Of a stretch of 64,000 nt of DNA, positions 8,052-16,634 are shown piece by piece. The DNA comes from Edaphobacter lichenicola (GTDB lineage: Bacteria; Acidobacteriota; Terriglobia; Terriglobales; Acidobacteriaceae). Location: the NCBI RefSeq assembly GCF_014201315.1, contig NZ_JACHDY010000001.1, positions 1,364,001-1,428,000 of the forward strand, written 5' to 3'. Under the pieces are notes generated by a model. That model worked only from the letters and a program-made list of their open reading frames with translations. It did not search any database and was not told the origin of the DNA. The position numbers and the translations under genes were made by a program. The first letter of the stretch is position 1. Every line of letters begins with the position of its first letter.

Positions 8052-10718
8052 ATGCGCTGGATCCAACGTCTCCGCATGGCCATGCTGATGCTCTTCCGCC
8101 GCAACTCCGAAACAGCTCGTCTCGACCAGGAGATGCAGTTCCACCTCGATCAACAGATCTCCGAAAACATCGCCGGCGGAATGGCCCCGGCCGAAGCACG
8201 CTCCGCCGCCCTGCGCACCTTTGGCAATCCAACTCTTCTCCATGACCAGGCGCGTTCCACCTGGAGTTGGAACTGGCTGGAAAAGTTCGCCCGCGACATA
8301 CGATACGGCGCCCGAACCCTCCGCCGCTCTCCCGGCTTTGCCATCGTCGCCGTCCTCGTCATGGCCCTTGGCATCGGCGCCACCACCTCGCTCTTCACCA
8401 TCGTCCGCGCCGTCCTGCTCAAGCCGCTTCCCTTCCACGATCCCAACAATCTCGTCATGGTCTACGAGCACTTTCACAACTTCGAACTCGGCGATGGATT
8501 CAACGTCGTCGCACCTGGTGACTTCCACGACTGGCGCGCGCATACAAACGGCTATCAGGACATGGCGGCCTGGCGCGACTATGGCTTCAATCTCGCCGGC
8601 GAACATGCCGAACTGCCCGAGGTGGTCCAGGCCGCCGGTGGCTCCTGGAATCTCTTTCCCCTCCTCGGTATTCAGATGGCCCACGGCCGCTCCTTCACCC
8701 CGGAAGAAGATCAGGTCGGTGCAAACCACGTTGTCCTGCTCACCTGGAACATCTTTCAAAGGCGCTTTGCCGGAGACGCTTCCATCATAGGCAAACAGGT
8801 CCGTCTCGACAGCAATCCGTACACGGTCACCGGCGTCCTCCCCGCCTCGTTCACCTATCCCGATGCGCGGACCCAGGTCTGGGTGCCCTACGCCCAAACC
8901 CTCAACGCACGCCAATACGACGCGCACGACAATCATCAGAGCCACGTCATCGCCAGGCTCAAGCCCGGAGTCACCGCCGCATCGGCACTCGAACAAGTCA
9001 GCGCCCTGCAGTACCAATTGCATCTGGCCAACGCGTCGAAGCCCGTCGCAGAAAGCGCCGTCTCCCGGCCCATGATCGACGACGTGGTCCTCGACATAAA
9101 GACTCCACTCACTGTCCTCTTTTGCGCCGTCGGATGCATGTTGCTCATCGCCTGTCTCAACGTCTCCAACCTCTTCGTCGCACGAAGCGCAGCCCGGCGC
9201 AAAGAGATCGCGGTGCGCGGTGCGCTCGGCGGCACACGTCTCGCCCTCATCCGCGAACAGATGACCGAAAGCCTGCTCATCTGCGCCGCCGGAGGTGTAC
9301 TAGGACTGGCAATCTCTGCGCTCACAACCCGCTGGCTCGCAACCCACTGGACGACCCTCCCCCGCGCCGAGATAGTCCGGATGGACACCACCGTCCTCGC
9401 CTTCTCCATGGGTCTCGTCGTGCTGACGGCACTATTGGCCGGTCTCCTGCCCGCCATCTCAGCGACAGGAAAGATGACCTTCGGACTTCTTCAGGAGTCC
9501 TCGCGATCCGTCGGAGGCAGCACCTCACGCGCAACCATGCGCAAAACTCTGCTCGCTGTCGAGATCGCCCTCACCGTTATCCTGCTCTTCTCCGCCGGCC
9601 TCCTCTTCAAAAGCTTCATGCATCTCAGAACCACCGATCTCGGCTGCGTCACCGATCGTGTCCTCACCATCAAGTACGGCCTGCCGGAGAATCAGTACAA
9701 CACCAGGGAAAAGGTCGTAGCCTTCCATGAGTCTCTGCTCGAAAAGGTGCGACGCCTACCCGGAGTCACCTCTGCAGCCCTTGTCTCCACTCCTCCCGGA
9801 GGAGGCTACGAAGGCGACGATGTCTTCACCATCCCCGAGCACCCGCCAGCCGCCTCCGTCCTGCAGGACGACGCCATCTATCGTTCCGCCGATCCCGAAT
9901 ACTTCAAGGTCATGCAGATCCCGCTCATCAGCGGCCGCGTCTTCACCGATCAAGAGCGTCTCACCCGCGATCACTACCTCGTCGTCAGTAAAAAATTCGC
10001 CGATCAATACTTCTCCAGAGATAACCCCATCGGCCGGCACATCAGAGTCAGCTGGGACACGCCCGAACCGGAAAACTACGAGATCATCGGCGTAGTCGGC
10101 GACACGGTCTACGACGTCGCCGAGCCCATTAAACCCACCATGTACTTCCCTGTCCTGTCCGGCCTTCCCAACCAGGTCAGCAGCTCCACCATCATGGTGC
10201 GCACCGCCGGTGATCCGCTCCTCCTCTCTGTTCCCGTGCAGAAACAAGTGGCCGCACTCGACCCTTCGCTTCCCGTCTACGACGTTCTCACCATGCAGCA
10301 GATCCTCGGCAAGACCACCGCCAGCCAGAGCTTCAGCGCTACCCTCACGCTCGCCTTCGCGCTGCTGTCCCTGCTTCTGGCCGCCATCGGACTCTATGGC
10401 GTCCTCTCCTACCTCATCGCGCAGCGCATCACCGAGATCGGCATTCGCATCGCACTCGGCGCTCAACGCTCTCAGGTCCTGCGCCTTGTCCTGTTTGACG
10501 GCCTGCGTCCCGTCTTCCTCGGCCTTCTCATCGGACTCGCAGGAGGCGCAGTCGCAGGAACCCTCATCCGCTCGATACTCTTCGGAACCAGCCCCTACGA
10601 CCCTGTAGTCTTCGCCGCCATGATCGGCAGTCTTCTCCTGACTGCAGTCGCCGCCTGCGCCATTCCCGCCATTCGTGCTCTGAAGATCGATCCCATGCAA
10701 GCCCTCAGAACCGAATAA
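8052..10718 (+). CDS. ADOP-type ABC transporter permease (duplicated FtsX/MacB core)
   Basis: An 888-residue inner-membrane protein of the acidobacterial duplicated orphan permease type. A cytoplasmic N-terminal segment (residues 1-75, DQEMQFHLDQQ and APAEARSAALRTFGN) is typical of ADOP. Two repeats follow, each with a first helix, a large periplasmic MacB_PCD domain and a three-helix FtsX domain. The first helix is SPGFAIVAVLVMALGIGATTSLF, and the FtsX cores are around residues 355-470 and 760-880, both ending in a typical R-x-L/D-P-x-x-A-L-R-T-E style tail. The ribosome binding site GGAGG (8038-8042) suits the ATG. No ATPase is encoded nearby, so the partner ATPase, if any, must come from elsewhere. 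Confidence 0.92.
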   Translation: MRWIQRLRMAMLMLFRRNSETARLDQEMQFHLDQQISENIAGGMAPAEARSAALRTFGNPTLLHDQARSTWSWNWLEKFARDIRYGARTLRRSPGFAIVAVLVMALGIGATTSLFTIVRAVLLKPLPFHDPNNLVMVYEHFHNFELGDGFNVVAPGDFHDWRAHTNGYQDMAAWRDYGFNLAGEHAELPEVVQAAGGSWNLFPLLGIQMAHGRSFTPEEDQVGANHVVLLTWNIFQRRFAGDASIIGKQVRLDSNPYTVTGVLPASFTYPDARTQVWVPYAQTLNARQYDAHDNHQSHVIARLKPGVTAASALEQVSALQYQLHLANASKPVAESAVSRPMIDDVVLDIKTPLTVLFCAVGCMLLIACLNVSNLFVARSAARRKEIAVRGALGGTRLALIREQMTESLLICAAGGVLGLAISALTTRWLATHWTTLPRAEIVRMDTTVLAFSMGLVVLTALLAGLLPAISATGKMTFGLLQESSRSVGGSTSRATMRKTLLAVEIALTVILLFSAGLLFKSFMHLRTTDLGCVTDRVLTIKYGLPENQYNTREKVVAFHESLLEKVRRLPGVTSAALVSTPPGGGYEGDDVFTIPEHPPAASVLQDDAIYRSADPEYFKVMQIPLISGRVFTDQERLTRDHYLVVSKKFADQYFSRDNPIGRHIRVSWDTPEPENYEIIGVVGDTVYDVAEPIKPTMYFPVLSGLPNQVSSSTIMVRTAGDPLLLSVPVQKQVAALDPSLPVYDVLTMQQILGKTTASQSFSATLTLAFALLSLLLAAIGLYGVLSYLIAQRITEIGIRIALGAQRSQVLRLVLFDGLRPVFLGLLIGLAGGAVAGTLIRSILFGTSPYDPVVFAAMIGSLLLTAVAACAIPAIRALKIDPMQALRTE

Positions 10719-10768
10719 GCGACCAATGCCGTCATCACTCTCGACCGCGGTCCACACTGCCTCCGGTC

Positions 10769-11635
10769 TTATGCGTCCGACCGTTCTACCAGGCTCTTCA
10801 AGACTGTCTCCAACTCAACCTTGCCCTTCCGCACCTCCGCTGGTCTCTCAAATCCAATCCAGCCTTCATTGAATCCATCGAGCATCCGCATCCACGGCGT
10901 CGGATTCTTCATCCCCTGTGAACGAGACAGCGCCTCCCACTCCTCACGCGGAACCAGCTCCACCGCAATCGGACGCCCCAGCACCTTTGCAAATCCAGCA
11001 GCCAGATCATTCGGAGATACAGGTCGCGGCCCCGTCAACTCGACCACGCGATGCCCGCTCCATATCTCCTGCAACAACTCAGCTCCAACCCGCGCGATAT
11101 CCGCAGTCGCGATAAACGGAAAGCCCTTACCAGCCGGACTCAGGAAGCTGTAAATCACGCCTTCGTCACGAGCCGAAGCGACGTTATGCGCCGAGTTCTC
11201 CATAAACCAGCCCGGACGCAAAATCGTAATCGGCAGGGATACTTCTGCCAGCATCCTCTCGAGAGCCGTATGCAGCGACAGCAGATTCTGTTCAGTCGCC
11301 TGCGCTCCAATCGTCGAAAGATGCACCACCTTCCTCGGGCGCGCAGACTGCAACGCCTCCGTCAAAACCTTCGACATCGCCATATGCTCCGCGAAACCAG
11401 GCGTCGGATCGTATATCGGCGGCAGCATCGTAAACACACCATCAACTCCCTGAAACGCTGCAGTCAGTGACTTCACATCATTCAAATCTGCAACCGCGAT
11501 CTCGCATCCCAGCCTCGCCCACTCCTCACCCTTTTTGGCATCGCGCACTATCGCACGCACAGACTTCTTCGCGGCCAGCAGAGTTCTTGCCATCTCACCG
11601 CCGACATTACCCGTTACTCCCATCACTGTAAACAT
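10769..11635 (-). CDS. NmrA-like NAD(P)-binding atypical short-chain dehydrogenase
   Basis: A 288-residue Rossmann-fold protein of the NmrA/HSCARG atypical SDR group. The dinucleotide site GVTGNVGGEMA (residues 6-16, GxTGxxG) and the ADLNDVKSL segment are typical. The middle part matches quinone-reductase/NmrA proteins (GVDGVFTMLPP; KVVHLSTIGAQ; ITILRPGWFMEN). There is no YxxxK catalytic pair, so it may be a redox sensor or quinone reductase of the QorB type. I chose the ATG at 11635 over a TTG two codons earlier because AAGGAG lies 7 nt upstream of the ATG. It is divergent from a LysR regulator, its probable controller. Confidence 0.88.
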   Translation of the reverse strand: MFTVMGVTGNVGGEMARTLLAAKKSVRAIVRDAKKGEEWARLGCEIAVADLNDVKSLTAAFQGVDGVFTMLPPIYDPTPGFAEHMAMSKVLTEALQSARPRKVVHLSTIGAQATEQNLLSLHTALERMLAEVSLPITILRPGWFMENSAHNVASARDEGVIYSFLSPAGKGFPFIATADIARVGAELLQEIWSGHRVVELTGPRPVSPNDLAAGFAKVLGRPIAVELVPREEWEALSRSQGMKNPTPWMRMLDGFNEGWIGFERPAEVRKGKVELETVLKSLVERSDA

Positions 11636-11719
11636 GGTCAATCTCCTTGAGGAATCAAAATCAGATCCGCATATAGGATGGGAAAATCGAAATGACTATT
11701 CATACATAAACAGAACTAC

Positions 11720-11736
11720 AATCATTACCAACGATT
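11720..11736. promoter_or_regulatory. Imperfect inverted repeat adjoining the LysR start
   Basis: AATCATT-ACC-AACGATT at 11720-11736 has arms matching 6 of 7 and ends directly before the LysR ATG at 11737. It lies in the 101-bp divergent NmrA/LysR gap, where an autoregulatory LysR site is expected. No Shine-Dalgarno is visible for LysR. Functional assignment is tentative. Confidence 0.3.
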
Positions 11737-12678
11737 ATGAATAAGATGACACTCTCAACCGCCCCGAATGATCGCCTGCTAAGCGGCATCACCGTGCTCA
11801 TGGCAGTTGTCGAAGCCGGCAGTTTCATCCGCGCAGCCGAGACTCTCGGCATCACTCAGCCAGCCGTCAGTCGCGCAATCGCCCGCCTCGAATCCCGCAT
11901 CGGCGTGCGTCTGCTCGACCGCACCACCCGCTCCCTCACCCCGACCGCCGAAGGCCGCCGCCTCTACGAAGAGACCAGCCCTCTCCTCTCCGGCATCGCC
12001 GATGCCGTCACCTTCGCCTCCGGGTCTTCCGCCACCGTCCGTGGCCGCCTCCGCGTCAACATGGACCCGCTCTTTTCCAGTCTTCTCCTCGCCCCGCATC
12101 TGGGCCGCTTTCTCGACAGCTACCCCGAGGTCTCGCTCGAGCTCCTCACACGCCCAGAGTTGGGAGACCTCGTCGCCGAAGGCTTTGATCTGGCTGTCCG
12201 CTTCGGCGAACCGCCCTCCTCCTCACTCGTCGCACGCAAGCTCCTCGAAACCCACATCGTCACCGTAGCGGCCCCATCGTATCTCGCCAGGCACGGACGC
12301 CCCGAAAAGCTTACCGACCTGGCAAAACACCACTGCCTCCAATTCCGAGACCCGCGCACCAACCAGCCCTACGAGTGGGAGTTCCATCGTGGCCGCAGGA
12401 TCGTCCCCATCAAGACCTCAGGCCGTCTCGTGCTCTCAGACGCCTACACCTTCCTCGGAGCCTGCGTCGCCGGAGCAGGTATAGCCCAGGTTCTCGCCCT
12501 CTCAGTCCAGACCGAACTCGACCGTGGCGACCTTATCGATATCTTCCACAACTGGCCCGACGAGAGATTCCCCCTCTTCGCCCTCTACCCCTCCCGCCAC
12601 CTTCCACCCGCCAAACTTCGCGCCTTCCTCGACTTCGTCCTCGAACTCGTGAAACTTCCCTCACCTCCTCAAAAATAA
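11737..12678 (+). CDS. LysR-family transcriptional regulator
   Basis: A 313-residue LysR regulator. The N-terminal winged helix (residues 15-75) reads AVVEAGSFIRAAETLGITQPAVSRAIARLE, the usual helix-turn-helix, followed by LLDRTTRSLTPTAEGRRLYEE. The remaining two-thirds is the substrate-binding effector domain of the PBP2_CrgA_like type (VRGRLRVNMDP; GFDLAVRFGEPP). It is transcribed away from the NmrA-like oxidoreductase, a common regulator-target arrangement, and the gap holds a short inverted repeat. The effector is not predictable. A GTGGTG-type repeat and a terminator follow the gene. Confidence 0.92.
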   Translation: MNKMTLSTAPNDRLLSGITVLMAVVEAGSFIRAAETLGITQPAVSRAIARLESRIGVRLLDRTTRSLTPTAEGRRLYEETSPLLSGIADAVTFASGSSATVRGRLRVNMDPLFSSLLLAPHLGRFLDSYPEVSLELLTRPELGDLVAEGFDLAVRFGEPPSSSLVARKLLETHIVTVAAPSYLARHGRPEKLTDLAKHHCLQFRDPRTNQPYEWEFHRGRRIVPIKTSGRLVLSDAYTFLGACVAGAGIAQVLALSVQTELDRGDLIDIFHNWPDERFPLFALYPSRHLPPAKLRAFLDFVLELVKLPSPPQK

Positions 12679-12726
12679 ATCTGAAAAAGTTGGCACATTT
12701 TTCGTTGTCGGCCAGACCGATGCCAA

Positions 12727-12810
12727 GCCACCACATCCACCACGCAAAACACCACGATCTCACCACAAAAACACCACGTCCAAACCACCACTTTTCCTGA
12801 AACCACCCCC
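12727..12810 (-). repeat. GTGGTG-rich dispersed intergenic repeat, copy 1
   Basis: The plus strand carries at least six CCAC/ACCAC units spaced by short A/C tracts. On the minus strand it reads as GTGGTG clusters. The 17-mer CACCACGATCTCACCAC (12750-12766) is the exact complement of 48485-48501, and AACACCACGT (12770-12779) matches 48461-48470. Order and orientation of the two words agree between the copies, so this is a repeat family rather than chance. It lies just after the LysR stop. Confidence 0.7.
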
Positions 12811-12830
12811 AAAAACGCCCAAAAAAGACG

Positions 12831-12862
12831 AAAAAAGCCCCGGCAACCGCCGGAGCTTTTTT
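12831..12862. terminator. Bidirectional intrinsic terminator
   Basis: The arms AAAAAAGC-c-CCGGC and GCCGG-a-GCTTTTTT pair with one mismatch around an AACC loop. The A- and T-runs at the two ends allow termination of the LysR gene and, on the opposite strand, of the A-type Fe-S carrier gene. Confidence 0.85.
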
Positions 12863-12881
12863 CTAAACCAAATTCAAAAAA

Positions 12882-13265
12882 CTAAACGCTGAAGCTCGAT
12901 CCGCAACCGCATGTGCTCTTCACCGCGGCATTCTCAAACTTGAACCCAGCCGCCTCAAGCGTCTCCACGTAGTCCACCGTGCAATTCTGCAGGTACATAG
13001 CCGAGGTCGCGTCCACAAACACCTTTAGATCCTCAAACTTATAAACCTTGTCCATCATTCCGCTCTGATTTTCGAATGACATAGAGTACTGGAAACCCGA
13101 ACATCCGCCACCAACCACACCGATCCGAAGCCCAGCAGGGACCGGAGTCTGAGTCGCCATAATCTCCCGAACCTTGTTGATCGCGGCAGGGGTCAGGGTC
13201 ACAGGCGTAGTCGAAGCAGGTGGTGCTCCAACAACAACTTCGGGGGTAACGGATGCAGTAGCCAT
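12882..13265 (-). CDS. A-type iron-sulfur carrier (IscA/ErpA/HesB family)
   Basis: A 127-residue Fe-S cluster carrier that receives clusters from a scaffold and passes them to apo-enzymes in the cytoplasm. The HesB fold starts at about residue 22 (VTLTPAAINKVREI). The three cluster ligands are present: Cys in GGGCSGFQY and the two in the C-terminal CGCGSSF. The first 20 residues are a Pro/Ala/Val-rich extension absent from short IscA proteins. AAGGAG lies 9 nt before the ATG. It stands alone, without suf or isc genes nearby, as ErpA-type carriers often do, but the sequence alone does not distinguish ErpA from IscA. Confidence 0.9.
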   Translation of the reverse strand: MATASVTPEVVVGAPPASTTPVTLTPAAINKVREIMATQTPVPAGLRIGVVGGGCSGFQYSMSFENQSGMMDKVYKFEDLKVFVDATSAMYLQNCTVDYVETLEAAGFKFENAAVKSTCGCGSSFSV

Positions 13266-13465
13266 CAGAAAATCTCCTTGTCTGATTCAGACATCTTTAA
13301 GTGTATGCGCATGCCACCGCTCCGGCAAGCCCTCATTCCATAGGATGCGCCGCAGCCTGTTCCGATTCAGCTGTTGGCCTAAGAATCCTGCTACCATCAA
13401 CCAGTACCTCCCTCTAAATTAACGTGAAACTTCTCCTCTTCATCTCGAACGCCTTCATCAATACA

Positions 13466-13597
13466 ATGGGCATCACCCAGCCCTCGGCGAAGACCGCAAA
13501 TCGTGCAGCGTGGTTCATCTTTATCATGTTGTGTGCCGTCCTCACCACGGTCGCAACCATAGCATTTCTGGGCATCCGCTGGGCCTCTCAGCACTAG
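13466..13597 (+). CDS. Possible small single-pass membrane protein
   Basis: A 43-codon frame that is shorter than usual ORF cut-offs. A polar N-terminus (MGITQPSAKTANRAA) is followed by one strong hydrophobic segment (WFIFIMLCAVLTTVATIAFLG) and a short RWASQH tail, which is a convincing single transmembrane helix with positive flanks. An in-frame GTG at 13424 would add 14 residues that are also hydrophobic. No clear ribosome binding site precedes either start. I recognise no family. It sits between the Fe-S carrier and another small membrane protein on the same strand. Confidence 0.35.
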   Translation: MGITQPSAKTANRAAWFIFIMLCAVLTTVATIAFLGIRWASQH

Positions 13598-13776
13598 CGT
13601 TCCAGCCCCGTTATAAGTTAGTCTCCCCCTCGAAAAACCCTGTCGAACCGCACCCTTCCAAGCGTATGATTGCGGCGGACGGCCTGCTCCGAAAGACGCA
13701 AAAACGTTGCATCACTCGGAACACGGACCGCCCGAAAAAAAGAACGTCGGCCCTGTCACAGGGCGGAGGAACCGCT

Positions 13777-14049
13777 ATGAGCGCTTTACCTGTTCTCCTA
13801 ATCGTCTGGGCGGTATTTTCGGCCTGTTTCCTCGCGCTACTCGCCTACAAGGGACAGCTCACCCGCTATGAAGAGGACCAGCTCTTCCTCAGCGAAAACG
13901 CAACTCACGAACAACAAATTCAGACCGAGATCGTTCGCAAGGTAACTAAAATCGCGCCATTTGTCCGCGTCTTTGGCGTTGCGGCAGCGGTTATGACCGC
14001 AGGTATCATCGGCATCTTCACCTACGACGCTTGGCAACATCTAAGGTAG
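13777..14049 (+). CDS. Small two-helix membrane protein of unknown function
   Basis: A 90-residue protein with two predicted transmembrane helices, one at each end (residues 3-24, LPVLLIVWAVFSACFLALLAY; residues 65-83, FGVAAAVMTAGIIGIFTY). Between them is a charged 40-residue stretch (RYEEDQLFL, HEQQIQTEIVRKVTKI). GGAGG lies six nucleotides before the ATG at 13777, which rules out the longer upstream frame from 13510. I know no named family. The length, topology and good ribosome site make it a real gene, and I believe similar proteins recur in Acidobacteriota, though I could not check this. Confidence 0.7.
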   Translation: MSALPVLLIVWAVFSACFLALLAYKGQLTRYEEDQLFLSENATHEQQIQTEIVRKVTKIAPFVRVFGVAAAVMTAGIIGIFTYDAWQHLR

Positions 14050-14234
14050 ATCGCCGAAAGAACGCGCCGGCCATCCCGCAAGGACTGTGTCGGCCCTCTG
14101 CTAGCCCGCCACGCTGAATGCCTTGGAAAAATCGTTCCAGAACAACGGGAGGTAGAGCCTTCCTGATAGAAAGCTCTACCTCTCGCAGGTCAACGTGTGT
14201 CATCGTCGCTTATTGCATAATTTACGGCACAGCT

Positions 14235-14726
14235 CTACTTCCCTCTCACCGCGATCACTTCTATCTCAATCAGTGCCCACGGAGCAGCCAGCGCCGCCAC
14301 CTGAAAAGCACTCCTCGCGGGCTTATTCGGCTGATCCTTTGTGCCGAAGAACTGGGTATACGCCGCCTGCAGACCCGGAAAATCCAGCTTGCCACCCTTC
14401 TCCGGATCGCCCGCAAGGAACACCGTCATCTTTACGACGTCCTTCATATCCAGCCCTTGCTCTTTCAGCAGCGCCTGAATCTTATTTAACGCGCTCATCG
14501 CCTGCGTCTTCGTATCGCCATAAACCGCAGCAGTCCCCTTCGCCTCATCGGCAGGCGTCACAGGCGAAGCCAGCTGCCCGCTCAGATAAAGCGTGTCTCC
14601 AGCCCACACACCATTCGCGATAGGCGACTTCTCATTCGGCTGCAGATGCTTCACAACAACCTGTGCCTGCACTCCACACGCAACAGCCATCAACGCTGCC
14701 GCCATCACCCCAAGCTTGATCTTCAT
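14235..14726 (-). CDS. Exported RidA/YjgF-family protein
   Basis: A 163-residue RidA-family protein with an N-terminal signal peptide (residues 1-22, MKIKLGVMAAALMAVACGVQAQ), so it should act in the periplasm. RidA proteins hydrolyse reactive enamine/imine intermediates to ketones. The core (residues 30-160) has NGVWAGDTLYLSGQLA, KTQAMSALNKIQALL and the C-terminal ALIEIEVIAV strand. The canonical substrate-binding Arg region (ARSAFQVAAL) is present. GGGAG lies 6 nt before the ATG. It follows the exported amine oxidase gene by 28 nt in the same direction. The two probably form an operon in which RidA clears the imine that the oxidase makes. Confidence 0.88.
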   Translation of the reverse strand: MKIKLGVMAAALMAVACGVQAQVVVKHLQPNEKSPIANGVWAGDTLYLSGQLASPVTPADEAKGTAAVYGDTKTQAMSALNKIQALLKEQGLDMKDVVKMTVFLAGDPEKGGKLDFPGLQAAYTQFFGTKDQPNKPARSAFQVAALAAPWALIEIEVIAVRGK

Positions 14727-14754
14727 CAATCACTCCCTATGCTTCCAGAAAAAA

Positions 14755-16338
14755 CTAGCTAAGCACCGCACCAGCAGCCCCGGCAAGTCTAGCCGACTTC
14801 ACCTTATCGGAGATCATCCCCACCGCACGACGCGCACTCAGCGCCGCACCCTCCTGCCATCCCACAATGTGGCTCGCCGTATCGCCGGCAAAGTAGATCG
14901 GCCCATCCGCCTGGATGATCACGTCATACCCGCTCTTCCCGCCACCATAACTCCGAATCCATGAGCCCTCATTCCACGGCACCCTGCTCCATCCGCAAAA
15001 CACAGGGTTCTTCAGCTCATTCCCATGCCCCGGATGAATCTTCTCGATCGACGCCCGCGACGCGGCAAACTTCTCTTCCAGAGTCATGTTGTAGAACGGT
15101 GTATCAAGCTCATCCGTATAACCCGACACCAACACACCCGTCGGGTGCATCAGCCGGGACGAAGGATACCAGATCGGGCTCGGCCCCTGCATCAGGTACG
15201 ACAACCCACCGTAGATGTTGTAGTCCTGCTCCCAGAACCTTCTGCTCTCCCACGCAATCTTGTACGCCCCACCCATCGTGCTCTCGTCCACTACCTTTTT
15301 GAACGTCGGCGACAAGTCATTCGGAGTCTTCTTCAATATCGAAAACGGCATCGCGATAATGCAGTAAGAAGCCTCCACCTGCTTCGTCGCGCCGCCCTGC
15401 GTATACGACACGCGAACACCGTTCGAAGACTTCCGAATCTCCTTCACAGGAGAGTTGTACTGCACGACCGGTCCCAGCGCCTTCGCAAACGCATACGGGA
15501 TCCGGTCCATCCCGCCCACCGGCTGCATCATCGTCGCCTGCCAGTCCCAATCCTCTTCGACAAACAGGTTATACCAGAAGTCCTCATCCAGCAGCACCCG
15601 CATATCCAGCGGCACCTCTGGCACTCCCACCTGTGCCCCAGCGCCCGGCGTCGTCTTATATCCAGCCCGCTCCGACCCAACATAAGCACCGTTATCGTTC
15701 AGCGGTCCGTAGACCTTCAGAAAAGCAGTCATCCGCTCGCGGTCTTCTTTGGTCAACTCCGAGTCCAGCGCCCCATGTGCAATGCACTTCGACAGCAGCT
15801 CCGAAACGTGCCCACGCGTATCGTTGATCGCCTTCCTCTGCGGCACTGGCTTCCCCTCGTTCGCCCGGTCGTTCTGAAGTAGGGTTGAGCGCGACGTATT
15901 GATCTCCACCTCCATCGGAACGCCGAGCTCGCGACAATATCCCAACATCGTCCAGTGGGTGCTCGGCAGCCGCGCCGGCCCAAGGTTCTGATAGTTCCCC
16001 TCTTCCCATTTGATCGCCTGTTTGCTTCCATCGCAGAAACAAACCTCCTGCCCGGCGCGTCCGGTCCAGTTGCGCCCGCCCGGCCGTTCGCGCGCCTCAA
16101 GCAGAGTCACCTCATATCCGAGCTTCTGCAGCTCATAGGCTGATACCAGGCCGCCGATCCCACCACCCAGAACCACCACCTTTACGCCCTTGCCGGACCC
16201 AGCTGCCGCCTGAATCGGCTCAGCCTCCGCACCCTTCATCGGCATCAGCCCGAGAGACTGCATCGTTGCAAACGCAGCACTATAGCCACCCACCTGCCCT
16301 ACTCGCATCAGAAAATCGCGCCGGGAGATCCCCATCAT
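14755..16338 (-). CDS. Tat-exported flavin monoamine/L-amino-acid oxidase
   Basis: A 527-residue flavin amine oxidase. The N-terminus has a twin-arginine signal (SRRDFLMRVGQVGG), so folded FAD protein is likely exported. FAD binding is shown by GGGIGGLVSAYELQKLGYEV (about residues 55-75), ARERPGGRNWTGR, and the C-terminal FAGDTASHIVGWQEGAALSA. It oxidises a primary amine or amino acid to the imine, reducing oxygen to H2O2. The substrate is not predictable, though the length and the RERPGGR/GWQEGA motifs fit the L-amino-acid oxidase branch. RidA follows in the same operon, and a divergent TetR gene (16635) is the likely regulator. AGAGG near 16345 supports the start. Confidence 0.88.
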   Translation of the reverse strand: MMGISRRDFLMRVGQVGGYSAAFATMQSLGLMPMKGAEAEPIQAAAGSGKGVKVVVLGGGIGGLVSAYELQKLGYEVTLLEARERPGGRNWTGRAGQEVCFCDGSKQAIKWEEGNYQNLGPARLPSTHWTMLGYCRELGVPMEVEINTSRSTLLQNDRANEGKPVPQRKAINDTRGHVSELLSKCIAHGALDSELTKEDRERMTAFLKVYGPLNDNGAYVGSERAGYKTTPGAGAQVGVPEVPLDMRVLLDEDFWYNLFVEEDWDWQATMMQPVGGMDRIPYAFAKALGPVVQYNSPVKEIRKSSNGVRVSYTQGGATKQVEASYCIIAMPFSILKKTPNDLSPTFKKVVDESTMGGAYKIAWESRRFWEQDYNIYGGLSYLMQGPSPIWYPSSRLMHPTGVLVSGYTDELDTPFYNMTLEEKFAASRASIEKIHPGHGNELKNPVFCGWSRVPWNEGSWIRSYGGGKSGYDVIIQADGPIYFAGDTASHIVGWQEGAALSARRAVGMISDKVKSARLAGAAGAVLS

Positions 16339-16577
16339 GCCACCTCTTTCATCCAATGAATTCAAATCCTGATGCAGCTGCAAGAGAACGAACATCCTGG
16401 TGGAACGGAAAGGAATGGAAGCTCCGCCAAAGACATCGCGGGAGCCGCATCGCCTGAAGCACGGAGCTAAACAAATCAGTTTTTCGAAAAGATGTGTCTA
16501 CTGTATCGCAAAACTTCCGTGCTGGTCAGCAAATTTCGGCAACCGATTCACAGTCGGAGTGGCCAAACGCGACAAAG

Positions 16578-16591
16578 ATGACGATCGTCAT
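16578..16591. promoter_or_regulatory. Perfect 14-bp palindrome, candidate TetR operator
   Basis: ATGACGATCGTCAT is a perfect palindrome in the 296-bp gap between the divergent amine oxidase and TetR genes. It directly abuts a -10-like TAAAAT (16591-16596) for the TetR gene. The size and symmetry suit a TetR dimer. Function is inferred. Confidence 0.55.
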
Positions 16592-16634
16592 AAAATAAGA
16601 CTCAAACTTCAGTCAACCCCAAGGTCGATCTTCG

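Noticed and set aside
12700..12830. CRISPR-like array because of repeated CCAC units.
   Set aside because: Repeat units are short and irregular with no fixed-length spacers, and no cas genes are present.
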